A DNA stretch of 64,000 bases from assembly GCA_964511425.1 (NCBI GenBank), contig CAZEFI010000005.1:21529-85528 (forward strand), in the 5' to 3' direction. A program made the position numbers and the translations under genes. The stretch is from Bin55 sp964511425. Lineage in GTDB: Bacteria > Pseudomonadota > Gammaproteobacteria > Pseudomonadales > Azotimanducaceae. The notes under the pieces were generated by a model. That model did no database searches and was not told where the DNA came from. It worked only from the letters and a program-made list of their open reading frames with translations. Shown piece by piece: positions 1 to 7,779 of the stretch (positions are counted from its first letter, which is position 1; each line of letters starts with the position of its first letter).

Positions 1-517
1 GCCCGCAATCTTTTGGAACCTTGAATTTGGGTAACATCCCTTCGATTTCCGCACGCTGTTCACGGTTAATTTGCCGCGAAATACGAGTGATTGGGCGATT
101 GGTATTCAGTACAACATGTTGGCCGTGAAGTTGTACTTGACCCGTCAGGGCCGCACCTTTGTCTACGCGGGCATCTCTTTCAACTTGTACCAGTACATCG
201 TCATTGATCTTCAAAACGTCGGCGATTCGTTGTGGTTCACCGGTCTCTTCATTGGTGCCCCTACGCCCGTATTTGTAGTGGATCTTGTCTAAGGTTAACA
301 GTCCATGTTTGAGATCCCCAAAATCGACGAAAGCCGCTTGGAGTTGGTCGTTGATGGAAACTACTTTGGCTTTATAGATATTGCCCTGAGAACTTCGGTT
401 CGCGAATTTCTCCATGTGCAAATCGTGTAGAACCGGTGCACTTTGTGCACCATTAGAATTGACTATTGCGACGCGTACTTCTTTCGATTTGAGTACGCTA
501 ATTAGCATCATTTTCAT
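1..517 (-). CDS. rne: Ribonuclease E/G, N-terminal part (cut by window edge)
   Basis: Endoribonuclease that initiates mRNA decay and processes rRNA and tRNA precursors, normally in the membrane-associated degradosome. Translating the minus strand from position 517 gives MKMMLISVLKSKEVRVAIV, which matches the RNase E N-terminus (E. coli MKRMLINATQ...ELRVA). An S1-like RNA-binding segment follows, seen as NIYKAKVVSINDQLQAAFVDFG and RISRQINREQR. About 172 codons are visible and the catalytic centre lies outside the window. The ATG at 517 is preceded by AGGAAG about ten bases upstream. The gene diverges from rluC, as in E. coli, and its leader carries an SD-containing hairpin listed separately. 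RNase G is less likely given the MKMMLIS start and the rluC neighbour. Confidence 0.93.
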   Translation of the reverse strand, partial: MKMMLISVLKSKEVRVAIVNSNGAQSAPVLHDLHMEKFANRSSQGNIYKAKVVSINDQLQAAFVDFGDLKHGLLTLDKIHYKYGRRGTNEETGEPQRIADVLKINDDVLVQVERDARVDKGAALTGQVQLHGQHVVLNTNRPITRISRQINREQRAEIEGMLPKFKVPKDCG

Positions 518-550
518 GATATCGAAACTTCCTGTTGGTAGAGTTTCGAT
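515..550 (-). promoter_or_regulatory. rne leader hairpin with Shine-Dalgarno in its loop
   Basis: A perfect 9-bp inverted repeat (atcgaaact at 521-529, agtttcgat at 542-550) encloses a 12-nt loop. In the rne mRNA the loop ends with AGGA and the last stem strand stops three bases before the ATG at 517, so the ribosome-binding site straddles the loop and stem. E. coli rne is autoregulated through leader hairpins. A similar role here is inference from position and structure. Confidence 0.55.
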
Positions 551-1060
551 TCCGAAAAGTCAAGAAGTCAACTACATTGAGTTTAGCCTAAAGACTATAA
601 GGTGGGTCTGCTTGCAATGGTTGAAGATGGAGTACATGACTATGTCTCCAACGATTCTTGCATTGCGATGCTGATTTAATTGTAGCTCTTACGAGTGTCA
701 TGGAATGTAGTTAAAGTTCGTTTGATTCCAAGATCGTCGCAGATTCGATTTTGCGACGAGTTTCAATTTACACGTTAAAGTCTTCAGTAATTTGGCGTAT
801 AAAGTAGCTGTTCTAAATGACTTCGGGATCGAAATCTTGCTTGTTACTGCAGTTAATATTCATTTCACTCGGGTTTCGACGAATTTTTGGAAACCGAAAA
901 CGTAGTCTATGTACCGTGGGCAATGAGTGTGCTATTAACGGCTTGATCGGGGCTTCTGCAAAAAGACTTGAAGCAACCACATGACCAATAAAAATCACGT
1001 TCGAGTGTACGTAATAGCATATGATACACACTTCACCATGAATTGTAAAGCCCAGGCAGC
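551..1060. other. Divergent rne/rluC intergenic region
   Basis: About 510 bp between the rne leader hairpin and the rluC start with no convincing coding sequence. Short open frames here have no recognisable family. By analogy with E. coli this should hold both promoters and a long rne 5' leader. I did not find a promoter pair good enough to call. Confidence 0.5.
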
Positions 1061-1966
1061 GTGCAACAAGGTATGACTTCTGTACAACATTTCACTATTA
1101 GCAGGTATGCTGGACAGAGGTTGGACAATTATCTTCTGCGAGAATTGAAGCCTCTTCCCCGTAGTAGGATCATGCGCATGATTCGTCGAGGCGAAGTGCG
1201 AGTTAATGGTAAACGTGCAAAAGTCCATCTAAAACTGAGCGAGGGCGACCGAGTTCGCGTACCACCAATCCATTATGAGGAAGAACAGGACATAGACGTA
1301 CCGAGTTGGATTGTTGACGTGGCACGAGAGAACGTAATTTTTGAAGACAATCGTCTGCTCGCGGTGAATAAACCAAGTGGTATCGCGGTACACGGGGGAA
1401 GTTCGGTACCCGTTGGGTTAGTGGACGCAGTTCGCGAGTTCGTTGACGACGACATACAGTTGGTACATCGCATAGACAGGGACACGTCGGGTTGTGTATT
1501 GTTCGCAAAGACGAGAGTTGCGTTGTTAGAACTCCATCACGCGTTTCAACATCACAAAATAGTGAAACAGTACGAGGGAATTGTTGCAGGAAACTGGCCT
1601 AACGATGTAACAGAAATTTCTGCGCCACTTCGGAAATTTCGTTTGCCGAACCATGAACGGCGTGTGGAAGTACATGCAGATGGGAAATCCTCGACATCAA
1701 AATTTGAAATAATGCGAACTTCCGAGCACTCAACTTGGCTCCGAATTGAACCCACGACAGGGCGAACTCACCAAATTCGGGTACACTGTCAACATCAAGG
1801 TCACCCGTTAATCGGCGATAACAAATACGCCACCCAAGTTCAATTAAGATCATCGAAGATGTTACTTCACGCCGCGTGTATTCACTTCATCGATCAGTTT
1901 AGAATTCAGGCTCCAATCCCTAAATATTTTGAAGAGTTTTGGCTTAATCAAAAGACAACGGGTTGA
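1061..1966 (+). CDS. rluC: 23S rRNA pseudouridine synthase RluC
   Basis: Isomerises three uridines of 23S rRNA (955, 2504 and 2580 in E. coli) to pseudouridine. An S4-type RNA-binding domain spans about residues 14-75 (RIMRMIRRGEVRVNGKRAK). The RluA-type catalytic domain follows, with NKPSGIAVHGG at 103-113 and HRIDRDTSG at 136-144, whose first Asp is the nucleophile. GRTHQIRVH follows further on. The 301-aa length is close to the family norm. The start is GTG with AGG six bases upstream; an ATG four codons later is an alternative. The gene overlaps the convergent maf gene by 23 bp. Confidence 0.95.
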   Translation: MQQGMTSVQHFTISRYAGQRLDNYLLRELKPLPRSRIMRMIRRGEVRVNGKRAKVHLKLSEGDRVRVPPIHYEEEQDIDVPSWIVDVARENVIFEDNRLLAVNKPSGIAVHGGSSVPVGLVDAVREFVDDDIQLVHRIDRDTSGCVLFAKTRVALLELHHAFQHHKIVKQYEGIVAGNWPNDVTEISAPLRKFRLPNHERRVEVHADGKSSTSKFEIMRTSEHSTWLRIEPTTGRTHQIRVHCQHQGHPLIGDNKYATQVQLRSSKMLLHAACIHFIDQFRIQAPIPKYFEEFWLNQKTTG

Positions 1967-2528
1967 CTCCAACTTCACGAAGAAACTGGGCAGTGCGTAT
2001 TAACGGGAGTCCCATTAAGGCAGAAGGGTCTTCAGAACGGACTGATTCAAAAAGTAAAGGACCAAACGCTTCCGATTTAAATGATCCTACACAGTCGAGT
2101 GGATCATCTAGTTTTATATATCTGGTCGCTTCACTTTGAGTGAAATCGCGGAATCGAACTTGAGTCTTAACGACATCACTTAACAGTTTGCATTGTGGAC
2201 TTAACACGGTGACCGCGGTGTAAAAGCACACTGTTTGATTCTTGTAGCTGAGTAGCATGTTCACCGCCCGATTTAGCATTTTCGGTTTTTGAAGCAGTTG
2301 TTCATTGCAAATACCCGTTTGGTCGCTACCGATAACGATATGATCGGGGAATTCTTTGGACACCGTAGTCGCCTTTAAAGTTGCTAGGCGTTGTGCCAAT
2401 TCACGTGGTGCTTCTTCCGGGTGGGGGCTTTCGTCGACTTCAGGTGCTATCACGTGAAATTCAAATCCTAACGACGCTAGTTGTTGTTGACGATATTGCG
2501 ACGACGAAGCTAATATCAACTTAGACAC
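1944..2528 (-). CDS. yceF: Maf family nucleotide pyrophosphatase (YceF-type)
   Basis: Maf/Ham1-fold pyrophosphatase; the YceF subgroup hydrolyses 7-methyl-GTP and related modified nucleotides. The N-terminus has ILASSSQYRQQQL with the conserved Ser/Arg substrate-binding residues. PEVDESPHPEEAP follows, then IVIGSDQTGI around residues 64-73 with the conserved Asp. The 194-aa length fits. It starts with GTG at 2528, since no ATG lies near, and the upstream region lacks a strong Shine-Dalgarno. It reads convergently into rluC. The yceF/yceD-rpmF neighbourhood is typical of gammaproteobacteria and supports the YceF subgroup. Confidence 0.92.
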   Translation of the reverse strand: MSKLILASSSQYRQQQLASLGFEFHVIAPEVDESPHPEEAPRELAQRLATLKATTVSKEFPDHIVIGSDQTGICNEQLLQKPKMLNRAVNMLLSYKNQTVCFYTAVTVLSPQCKLLSDVVKTQVRFRDFTQSEATRYIKLDDPLDCVGSFKSEAFGPLLFESVRSEDPSALMGLPLIRTAQFLREVGVNPLSFD

Positions 2529-2629
2529 GGTTTTTTATCTTTTTTGAAAAATGGATCAATATTCAGCACACATTGACAGTACTTTGAGTTGTCCCTATCA
2601 TTGATACTGCGATCGCTTCTTGGACATTC

Positions 2630-3124
2630 ATGATTGTATTTTCTCCAAGCGACTGTGCCCGATCCAACCGAAAGTGGCAGGGTAATCTCGCTTTGACTGC
2701 ATTTCCGCGGTTGTATGAGGCCGTGGGAAAACTGAACGAAACTGTTTCGGTTCAGTTGGAATTTTCGCTTGACGAAAATGGACGAATCCGAGCGTTTGGC
2801 AATATTCAAACGAAAACGAAGCTTCGGTGCCACAATTGTACGATTGAAAAAGAAGTGCCATTTTCGGTGAATCTTGACGTTCGGTTAGTACGATCTGAGC
2901 GCGAAGCCTGTGAGATTTTTGACGAGTTTGATGCGATCGTTGTTCCCGACGATAAAATTACCTTGCAGGAACTAGTGGAAGACGATGTCTTAATGAGCAT
3001 TCCTTCACGAGTTTGTGATGACGAAGAAGCGTGTCCAAGACGACGCGAGGAAACGGAAGCAATCCCACCGACGACTCATCGGCCTTTTGCGAATATTGGC
3101 GAACTGATGAAGGAAAATCGGTAA
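2630..3124 (+). CDS. yceD: YceD / DUF177 large-subunit rRNA accumulation protein
   Basis: DUF177 family protein required for normal 23S rRNA accumulation in E. coli and conserved directly upstream of rpmF. Visible features are the N-terminal FPRLYEAVGKLNETVSVQLEFSLDENG and the cysteine pair in RCHNC near residue 65. Next comes an acidic central region (DEFDAIVVPDDKITLQELVEDDVLMSIP). The C-terminal tail RPFANIGELMK is the family's closing motif. The length of 164 aa is normal. It lies 35 bp before rpmF in the same direction, probably as one transcript. Confidence 0.92.
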   Translation: MIVFSPSDCARSNRKWQGNLALTAFPRLYEAVGKLNETVSVQLEFSLDENGRIRAFGNIQTKTKLRCHNCTIEKEVPFSVNLDVRLVRSEREACEIFDEFDAIVVPDDKITLQELVEDDVLMSIPSRVCDDEEACPRRREETEAIPPTTHRPFANIGELMKENR

Positions 3125-3159
3125 CTATTAACTATATAGAACAGGGTATTTAGTTATTT

Positions 3160-3360
3160 ATGGCAGTCCAACAAAACAGAAAAACCCGCGCGAAGCGCGA
3201 CCAACGGCGTTCACATGATCGCGTCGCGACTCCAACCCTAACAGAAGATCAATACACCGGAGAGATTCACAGACGTCATCACGTTGCAGCGGACGGTCGT
3301 TATCGCGGTCGACAGGTACGTGAAATAAAGTTACCCGAGGAAGAGTCAGAGGAAGATTGA
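3160..3360 (+). CDS. rpmF: 50S ribosomal protein L32
   Basis: Small basic protein of the large ribosomal subunit. The sequence MAVQQNRKTRAKRDQRRSHD is diagnostic of L32, and the C-terminal half has the expected GEIHRRHHVAADGRYRGRQV. The zinc-binding cysteines found in some bacterial L32 proteins are absent, as is usual in gammaproteobacteria. It carries an acidic C-terminal extension (LPEEESEED) beyond the E. coli protein. It sits between yceD and plsX, the classic linkage of ribosome and fatty-acid synthesis genes. Confidence 0.97.
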   Translation: MAVQQNRKTRAKRDQRRSHDRVATPTLTEDQYTGEIHRRHHVAADGRYRGRQVREIKLPEEESEED

Positions 3361-3363
3361 GTT

Positions 3364-3383
3364 TCCATAGTGCTCGCTATGGA
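3364..3383 (+). terminator. Possible attenuator hairpin between rpmF and plsX
   Basis: A perfect 7-bp inverted repeat (tccatag / ctatgga) with a 6-nt loop, followed by TTTCTTC. It begins four bases after the rpmF stop and ends eight bases before the plsX ATG. It could lower read-through from rpmF into the fatty-acid genes or affect plsX translation. The weak T tract makes it a poor full terminator. Confidence 0.3.
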
Positions 3384-3391
3384 TTTCTTCG

Positions 3392-4384
3392 ATGGTTACC
3401 GTGAGGTACCAGATCGCAGTTGATACTCTCGGTTCTGAGTCCCCAACTGACCACATCGTTGCTGGTGCCCGAGATTTCATAGACAACAATCTCGATTGTG
3501 AGCTGACCTTGATTGGTCGTCGTCGCGATTTTTCTGCTGTGCCGGCTGAGCGTTGTCGCATCGTTAATAGCCCAACGGCTGTTCCTCAGCACGCGACCCT
3601 CCTTGATGTTCTTAGGAACAAACGAGACTCCTCGATGCGAACTGGATTAAATTTACTCGCTCACGACGTAGTGCATGCTCTCGTGTCTACGGGGAACAGT
3701 GGTGCACTCATGGTGCTGGGAAGACAAATCGTTGCGACATTGCCACGGGTATCACGTCCGGCGATGATCAAACAATTTACTGGTTCTTCTGGATCTTTTT
3801 GGATGCTCGATGTCGGTGCGAATCTCGCTCGCCGCAAGAGTTTATTGCACGAATTTGCCCGGATCGGTAGTGCATATGCAAGTTCGATCGGGGGTATTCG
3901 GGAGCCCAGGGTTGCGGTATTGAATGTCGGAGTTGAAGCTCACAAAGGCCCACAGTATCTACGCGACACGGCGAAGAGCCTCGCTCAGGATTCGGAGTTG
4001 AATTTCGTCGGATATGTGGAAGCAAATCTGTTGTTTGAAAATGTCGCCGATGTCGTGGTCACTGACGGTTTCACAGGAAATGTCGCATTGAAATCGATTG
4101 AGGGGGCGTTAACGATTGCCGATCAGCACATACGAACTGCGCTGGACACCTCAGACGATCCAGCTGTTCAATCTATGGTGCAATCGGTGAGTTCAAGATT
4201 GAATGCACAGACTTACAATGGCGCAAGTTTAGTGGGATTGCGGAGCATCATTGTGAAATGTCACGGAAACACTGACCATGTAGGAATACGATCGGCTTTA
4301 GATTTGGCAAAGCATGAAGTACGTGCGAAAGTGCCACAACGCCTCGAGGAATACTTTGAGCAAAGATTGGAACTGAACTCATGA
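3392..4384 (+). CDS. plsX: Phosphate acyltransferase PlsX
   Basis: Converts acyl-ACP and phosphate to acyl-phosphate, the donor for PlsY in phospholipid synthesis; a peripheral membrane enzyme. Conserved motifs are STGNSGALM around residue 108, LDVGAN, VAVLNVGVEAHKG, GYVEANLLF, VVTDGFTGNVALK, YNGASLVGLRSIIVKCHG and a C-terminal VPQRL. The 330-aa length is normal. The start is ATG at 3392 without a clear Shine-Dalgarno; a GTG at 3401 is possible. The N-terminal DxMGGDxxP signature of the family is replaced by DTLGSESP, an unusual change. It overlaps fabD by 4 bp (ATGA). Confidence 0.93.
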   Translation: MVTVRYQIAVDTLGSESPTDHIVAGARDFIDNNLDCELTLIGRRRDFSAVPAERCRIVNSPTAVPQHATLLDVLRNKRDSSMRTGLNLLAHDVVHALVSTGNSGALMVLGRQIVATLPRVSRPAMIKQFTGSSGSFWMLDVGANLARRKSLLHEFARIGSAYASSIGGIREPRVAVLNVGVEAHKGPQYLRDTAKSLAQDSELNFVGYVEANLLFENVADVVVTDGFTGNVALKSIEGALTIADQHIRTALDTSDDPAVQSMVQSVSSRLNAQTYNGASLVGLRSIIVKCHGNTDHVGIRSALDLAKHEVRAKVPQRLEEYFEQRLELNS

Positions 4385-5307
4385 AATTGGGCTATTTATT
4401 TCCGGGTCAAGGCTCCCAGTCCGTTGGTATGCTCGCGGACTTTCAAGAGTTGGGCAGTGAGGTCGAAGACTATTTAGCGAGAGCGTCTGAGACAATCGGT
4501 GTAGATTTAAAATCGATTGTGAGTCGAGGACCAGACGAGCTGTTAAACCAAACCGCAATTACTCAACCAGCGATACTTGCAAGCTCTATCGGGGTATTTT
4601 CGATGACTCGAAGATTCGGTATGGAATTACCGTCGGCTGTAGCGGGACATAGCCTAGGAGAATATAGTGCGTTAGTGGCGAGTGGCGTGCTTGATTTCGA
4701 AGATGCGGTAAAGTTGGTCCACGAACGCGGTAAGATAATGCAATCTGCAGTGCCAGAGAACACCGGCGCGATGGTCGCTGTCGTTGGGCTCACCGACGAA
4801 CAGGTACAACAAGTGTGTGAGTCTGTCGAAGGGACAGTTGAAATCGCGAACTATAACTCTCCCGGTCAAGTTGTCATAGCGGGGAAAGCATCTTCGGTCC
4901 GAAGTGCATCGTCGATGTGTGCCGATCTGGGTGCTCGCCGGGTTGTTCCCCTCGCCATGAGTGTTCCCAGTCATTGTTCGCTTCTGGGTAACGCAGGAAG
5001 ACTGTTTGAGCAGGTTTTAAAGACAGTTGCGTTCAAGCCGCCGAACATCAAAATATACCAAAATGTTAATGCGAAAATCGCGAACGATCCGAGTGATTGC
5101 AAACGGAATTTAGTCGTTCAATTGAGTTCCAGCGTATTGTGGCACCAAAGTATTTGTGCGATGATAGAAGATGGTATAACAACTTTTGTTGAGTGTGGTC
5201 CGAGCAAAGTTCTCACCGGCTTAATGCGAAGAATTGATCGCAATATAGAAGCAATAGCCTTGAGTGACCGCAAAAAATTTGAACAACTACTCAGAGAAAA
5301 CAGATGA
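4381..5307 (+). CDS. fabD: Malonyl-CoA:ACP transacylase FabD
   Basis: Transfers malonyl groups from CoA to ACP to feed chain elongation. It shows the PGQGSQ motif at residues 8-13, the nucleophile Ser91 in GHSLGEYSAL, YNSPGQVVIAG near 158-168 and the catalytic-type His198 in SVPSHCSLL. The C-terminal FVECGPSKVLTGLMRR is typical. The length of 308 aa equals that of E. coli FabD. The ATGA overlaps at both ends indicate translational coupling within plsX-fabD-fabG. Confidence 0.97.
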   Translation: MKLGYLFPGQGSQSVGMLADFQELGSEVEDYLARASETIGVDLKSIVSRGPDELLNQTAITQPAILASSIGVFSMTRRFGMELPSAVAGHSLGEYSALVASGVLDFEDAVKLVHERGKIMQSAVPENTGAMVAVVGLTDEQVQQVCESVEGTVEIANYNSPGQVVIAGKASSVRSASSMCADLGARRVVPLAMSVPSHCSLLGNAGRLFEQVLKTVAFKPPNIKIYQNVNAKIANDPSDCKRNLVVQLSSSVLWHQSICAMIEDGITTFVECGPSKVLTGLMRRIDRNIEAIALSDRKKFEQLLRENR

Positions 5308-6032
5308 CACGAAAGACCGCTTTAGTAACTGGTGCAAGTCGAGGAATTGGAAAAGCAATCGCGCAACGCTTAGCTGCCGATGGTTTTTTTGTGTTCGGAA
5401 CTGCGACTACACAATCAGGAGTCGATCTCATAGCAACCGAACTAGGCAAGTTTGGTTGTGGACTTCAATTGCAATTGACGGATGCAAATTCGATCACGAG
5501 CGCATTACAACACATAAAAGATTCAAACAATACTGTCTCCGTTCTGGTAAATAACGCGGGAGTTACCAAAGATAACCTCATGCTCAGAATGTCTGACAGC
5601 ATGTGGGATGATGTAGTAGATACAAATCTCACTGGTATGTTTCGAATTACCAAACCGTTACTTCGAGGTATGCTGAAGAGTCAATGGGGACGTATTGTCA
5701 ACATCGGATCTGTAGTCGCTCGGCTAGGAAACTCGGGTCAAGTTAATTACTGCGCGACCAAAGCTGGAATAGAAGGATTTACTCGTGCACTCGCGACGGA
5801 AGTTGCGTCTCGAGGGATCACGGTAAATTGCGTAGCCCCGGGGTATATTTCGACTGATATGACTTCCGATCTCCGCGAATCCGTGGTTACCGATCTTATC
5901 TCGCGGATTCCTTTGGGACGCATTGGAACACCCGACGACATCGCTAACACGGTCGCGTTTCTTGTAAGTTCGGAAGCGAATTACATTACCGGTCAAACCA
6001 TACACGTGAACGGTGGTCTGTTCTCGTCTTAG
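5304..6032 (+). CDS. fabG: 3-oxoacyl-ACP reductase FabG
   Basis: NADPH-dependent short-chain dehydrogenase that reduces 3-oxoacyl-ACP in fatty-acid elongation. It has the Rossmann glycine motif TGASRGIGKA at residues 9-18, NNAG at 83-86, and the catalytic residues Ser136 (NIGSVV), Tyr149 and Lys153 (YCATK). PGYISTDMT and the C-terminal ITGQTIHVNGG also fit. It is 242 aa long. It overlaps fabD by 4 bp and is followed, after a tandem repeat, by acpP. The genomic context makes it FabG and not another SDR. Confidence 0.97.
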   Translation: MTRKTALVTGASRGIGKAIAQRLAADGFFVFGTATTQSGVDLIATELGKFGCGLQLQLTDANSITSALQHIKDSNNTVSVLVNNAGVTKDNLMLRMSDSMWDDVVDTNLTGMFRITKPLLRGMLKSQWGRIVNIGSVVARLGNSGQVNYCATKAGIEGFTRALATEVASRGITVNCVAPGYISTDMTSDLRESVVTDLISRIPLGRIGTPDDIANTVAFLVSSEANYITGQTIHVNGGLFSS

Positions 6033-6038
6033 GAAACA

Positions 6039-6110
6039 CGTACCGCGACGGGACACGAATCCATGAAACCCGTACCGCGACGGGACACGAATCCATGAAA
6101 CCCGTCGTAC
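6039..6110 (+). repeat. Two-copy 32-bp tandem repeat and hairpin between fabG and acpP
   Basis: A 32-bp unit beginning cgtaccgcgacgggacac occurs twice without mismatch at 6039-6070 and 6071-6102, and is followed by cgtcgtac. The segment cgacggg of the second unit can pair with cccgtcg at 6101-6107, and gta with tac outside it, giving a hairpin over 6072-6110. It begins seven bases after the fabG stop. It may form an RNA structure that tunes acpP expression, or be a simple slippage duplication. Confidence 0.8.
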
Positions 6111-6208
6111 AGTGATAACGGACTTTGCCGGATAATTCCCTAAAATACGCATACCCGGAAAGGGACCATTGTTTTTCATAACACCGAGATACGGAGACCT
6201 ATACACGA

Positions 6209-6472
6209 ATGAGTTCTATTGAAGAGCGCGTAAAAAGACTGATAGCCGAACAACTAAAGAGCGAGCTGAAAGATGTGACTGACGAAGCTTCTCTCATGGA
6301 CGATCTCGGTGCCGATTCGCTGGACACTGTCGAGTTAGTAATGGCATTAGAGGAAGAATTCGAAACTGAGATTCCCGACGAAGATGCGGAACGTATTGCC
6401 ACGGTGAAACAGGTAATCGATTACATCAAGGACCAATTAGCGAACACCTCCGAATCTTCTGACAACGACTAA
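6209..6472 (+). CDS. acpP: Acyl carrier protein
   Basis: Carries growing acyl chains on a 4'-phosphopantetheine arm. The attachment serine is Ser37 in GADSLDTVELVMALEEEFE, the canonical ACP helix II. The protein is 87 aa, acidic, and slightly longer at the C-terminus than E. coli ACP. The start MSSIEERVKRLIAEQL is typical. It lies between fabG and fabF as in E. coli, with 176 bp upstream that may contain its own promoter. The phosphopantetheinyl transferase at 50.2 kb is a candidate modifying enzyme, though a dedicated AcpS may exist elsewhere. Confidence 0.98.
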   Translation: MSSIEERVKRLIAEQLKSELKDVTDEASLMDDLGADSLDTVELVMALEEEFETEIPDEDAERIATVKQVIDYIKDQLANTSESSDND

Positions 6473-6544
6473 TATTTTCGGTGTTGTCGTTCTATCGCAT
6501 TTCCCGATTCCTATGGAGTCGAACCCTCACTAAATACATTCAAA

Positions 6545-7777
6545 ATGACTAGGTCACGTGTTGTTGTGACTGGCATGGGGGCGTTAACCCCCATCGGCAA
6601 CACGGTCGAAGAAACTTGGAAAAACGCACTAGAGGGCGTCAGTGGTGTTGCTCCAATTGATTCGTTTGACACCAAGGACCATCGTGTAAAGATTGGAGCT
6701 CGGGTAAAGAACTTCAATGTAGAGGAGCACTTCAAGTCGAAACTGGCGAAGAGGTACGATGAGTTTATTCAGTTAGGATACGCCTCAGCCGCTCAAGCTA
6801 TAGAACAATCGGGGATTCACCTTTGTGCCGATTTGTCCAATTTCGGCGTCGCGTTTGGTTCGGGAATTGGTGGTATTCGAATGATTTGTTCACAACACCA
6901 AGTGTTGTTAGATAAGGGACCACGTCGGGTATCACCGTTCTTTGTACCGTCAAGTATTGTGAACATGATTGCTGGTCAGGTTTCAATTGATTACGGTCTC
7001 GGGGGACCAAATATTTCCATAGTAACAGCTTGCACGACAGGCTGCCACAACATCGGAGTTGGTGTCCGTATGATTCAATGTGGGGACGCGTCGGGTATGG
7101 TTGTAGGAGGTGCGGAATGGTCAACGTGTCCATTGTCGGTTGCTGGATTCGCTTCGATGAAAGCTCTATCGACGCGGAATGACGAACCTGAACGAGCGAG
7201 TCGTCCTTGGGATCGTGCGCGAGACGGGTTCGTGTTAGGAGATGGAGCAGGTTGTTTGGTTATTGAGTCCTATGAACATGCGATCGGACGTGGTGCTGAA
7301 ATTCTTGCAGAAATCGTCGGTTTTGGAATGAGTGCCGATGCACACCACATAACCGGCCCACCAGAAGATGGGAAAGGTGCGATCGCCGCGATGCAACGTG
7401 CTCTCGCGGATGCAGAATTGGCACCAGAACAAATAGACTATATTAACGCTCACGGAACGTCGACACCATTGGGAGACATCGCTGAAACGAAAGCTATCAA
7501 ATCGGTTTTTGGGTCGGACACGTCTATTCCGATTAATTCGACAAAGTCGATGTTCGGTCACTTACTTGGCGCGGCGGGTGCGGTTGAAGCAATCATCTCA
7601 ATTCAAACTATTCGGGAGCAATGTGCCCACCCAACGATCAATCTTGAGGATCCAGACGAGGATTGCGACCTAGACTTCATACCGTTGGAAGCTAGGGACA
7701 TTCCGGCAAAGTACTCGCTGAGTAATTCGTTCGGGTTCGGCGGTACCAACGGAACTTTGATTTTTCGCGCAGTGTAG
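6545..7777 (+). CDS. fabF: 3-oxoacyl-ACP synthase II FabF
   Basis: Condenses acyl-ACP with malonyl-ACP. The thiolase-fold active site has Cys163 in VTACTTGCHNIG, the first His in INAHGTSTPLGD and the second in GHLLGAAGAVEA. The closing motif is NSFGFGGTNGTLIF. The length of 410 aa matches the family. The next gene begins two bases after the stop, so fabF and mltG are probably co-transcribed. The pabC gene that sits here in E. coli is absent. Confidence 0.97.
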   Translation: MTRSRVVVTGMGALTPIGNTVEETWKNALEGVSGVAPIDSFDTKDHRVKIGARVKNFNVEEHFKSKLAKRYDEFIQLGYASAAQAIEQSGIHLCADLSNFGVAFGSGIGGIRMICSQHQVLLDKGPRRVSPFFVPSSIVNMIAGQVSIDYGLGGPNISIVTACTTGCHNIGVGVRMIQCGDASGMVVGGAEWSTCPLSVAGFASMKALSTRNDEPERASRPWDRARDGFVLGDGAGCLVIESYEHAIGRGAEILAEIVGFGMSADAHHITGPPEDGKGAIAAMQRALADAELAPEQIDYINAHGTSTPLGDIAETKAIKSVFGSDTSIPINSTKSMFGHLLGAAGAVEAIISIQTIREQCAHPTINLEDPDEDCDLDFIPLEARDIPAKYSLSNSFGFGGTNGTLIFRAV

Positions 7778-7779
7778 TC

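Noticed and set aside
6039..6110. CRISPR-like array
   Set aside because: Two adjacent copies with no spacers; a simple tandem duplication.
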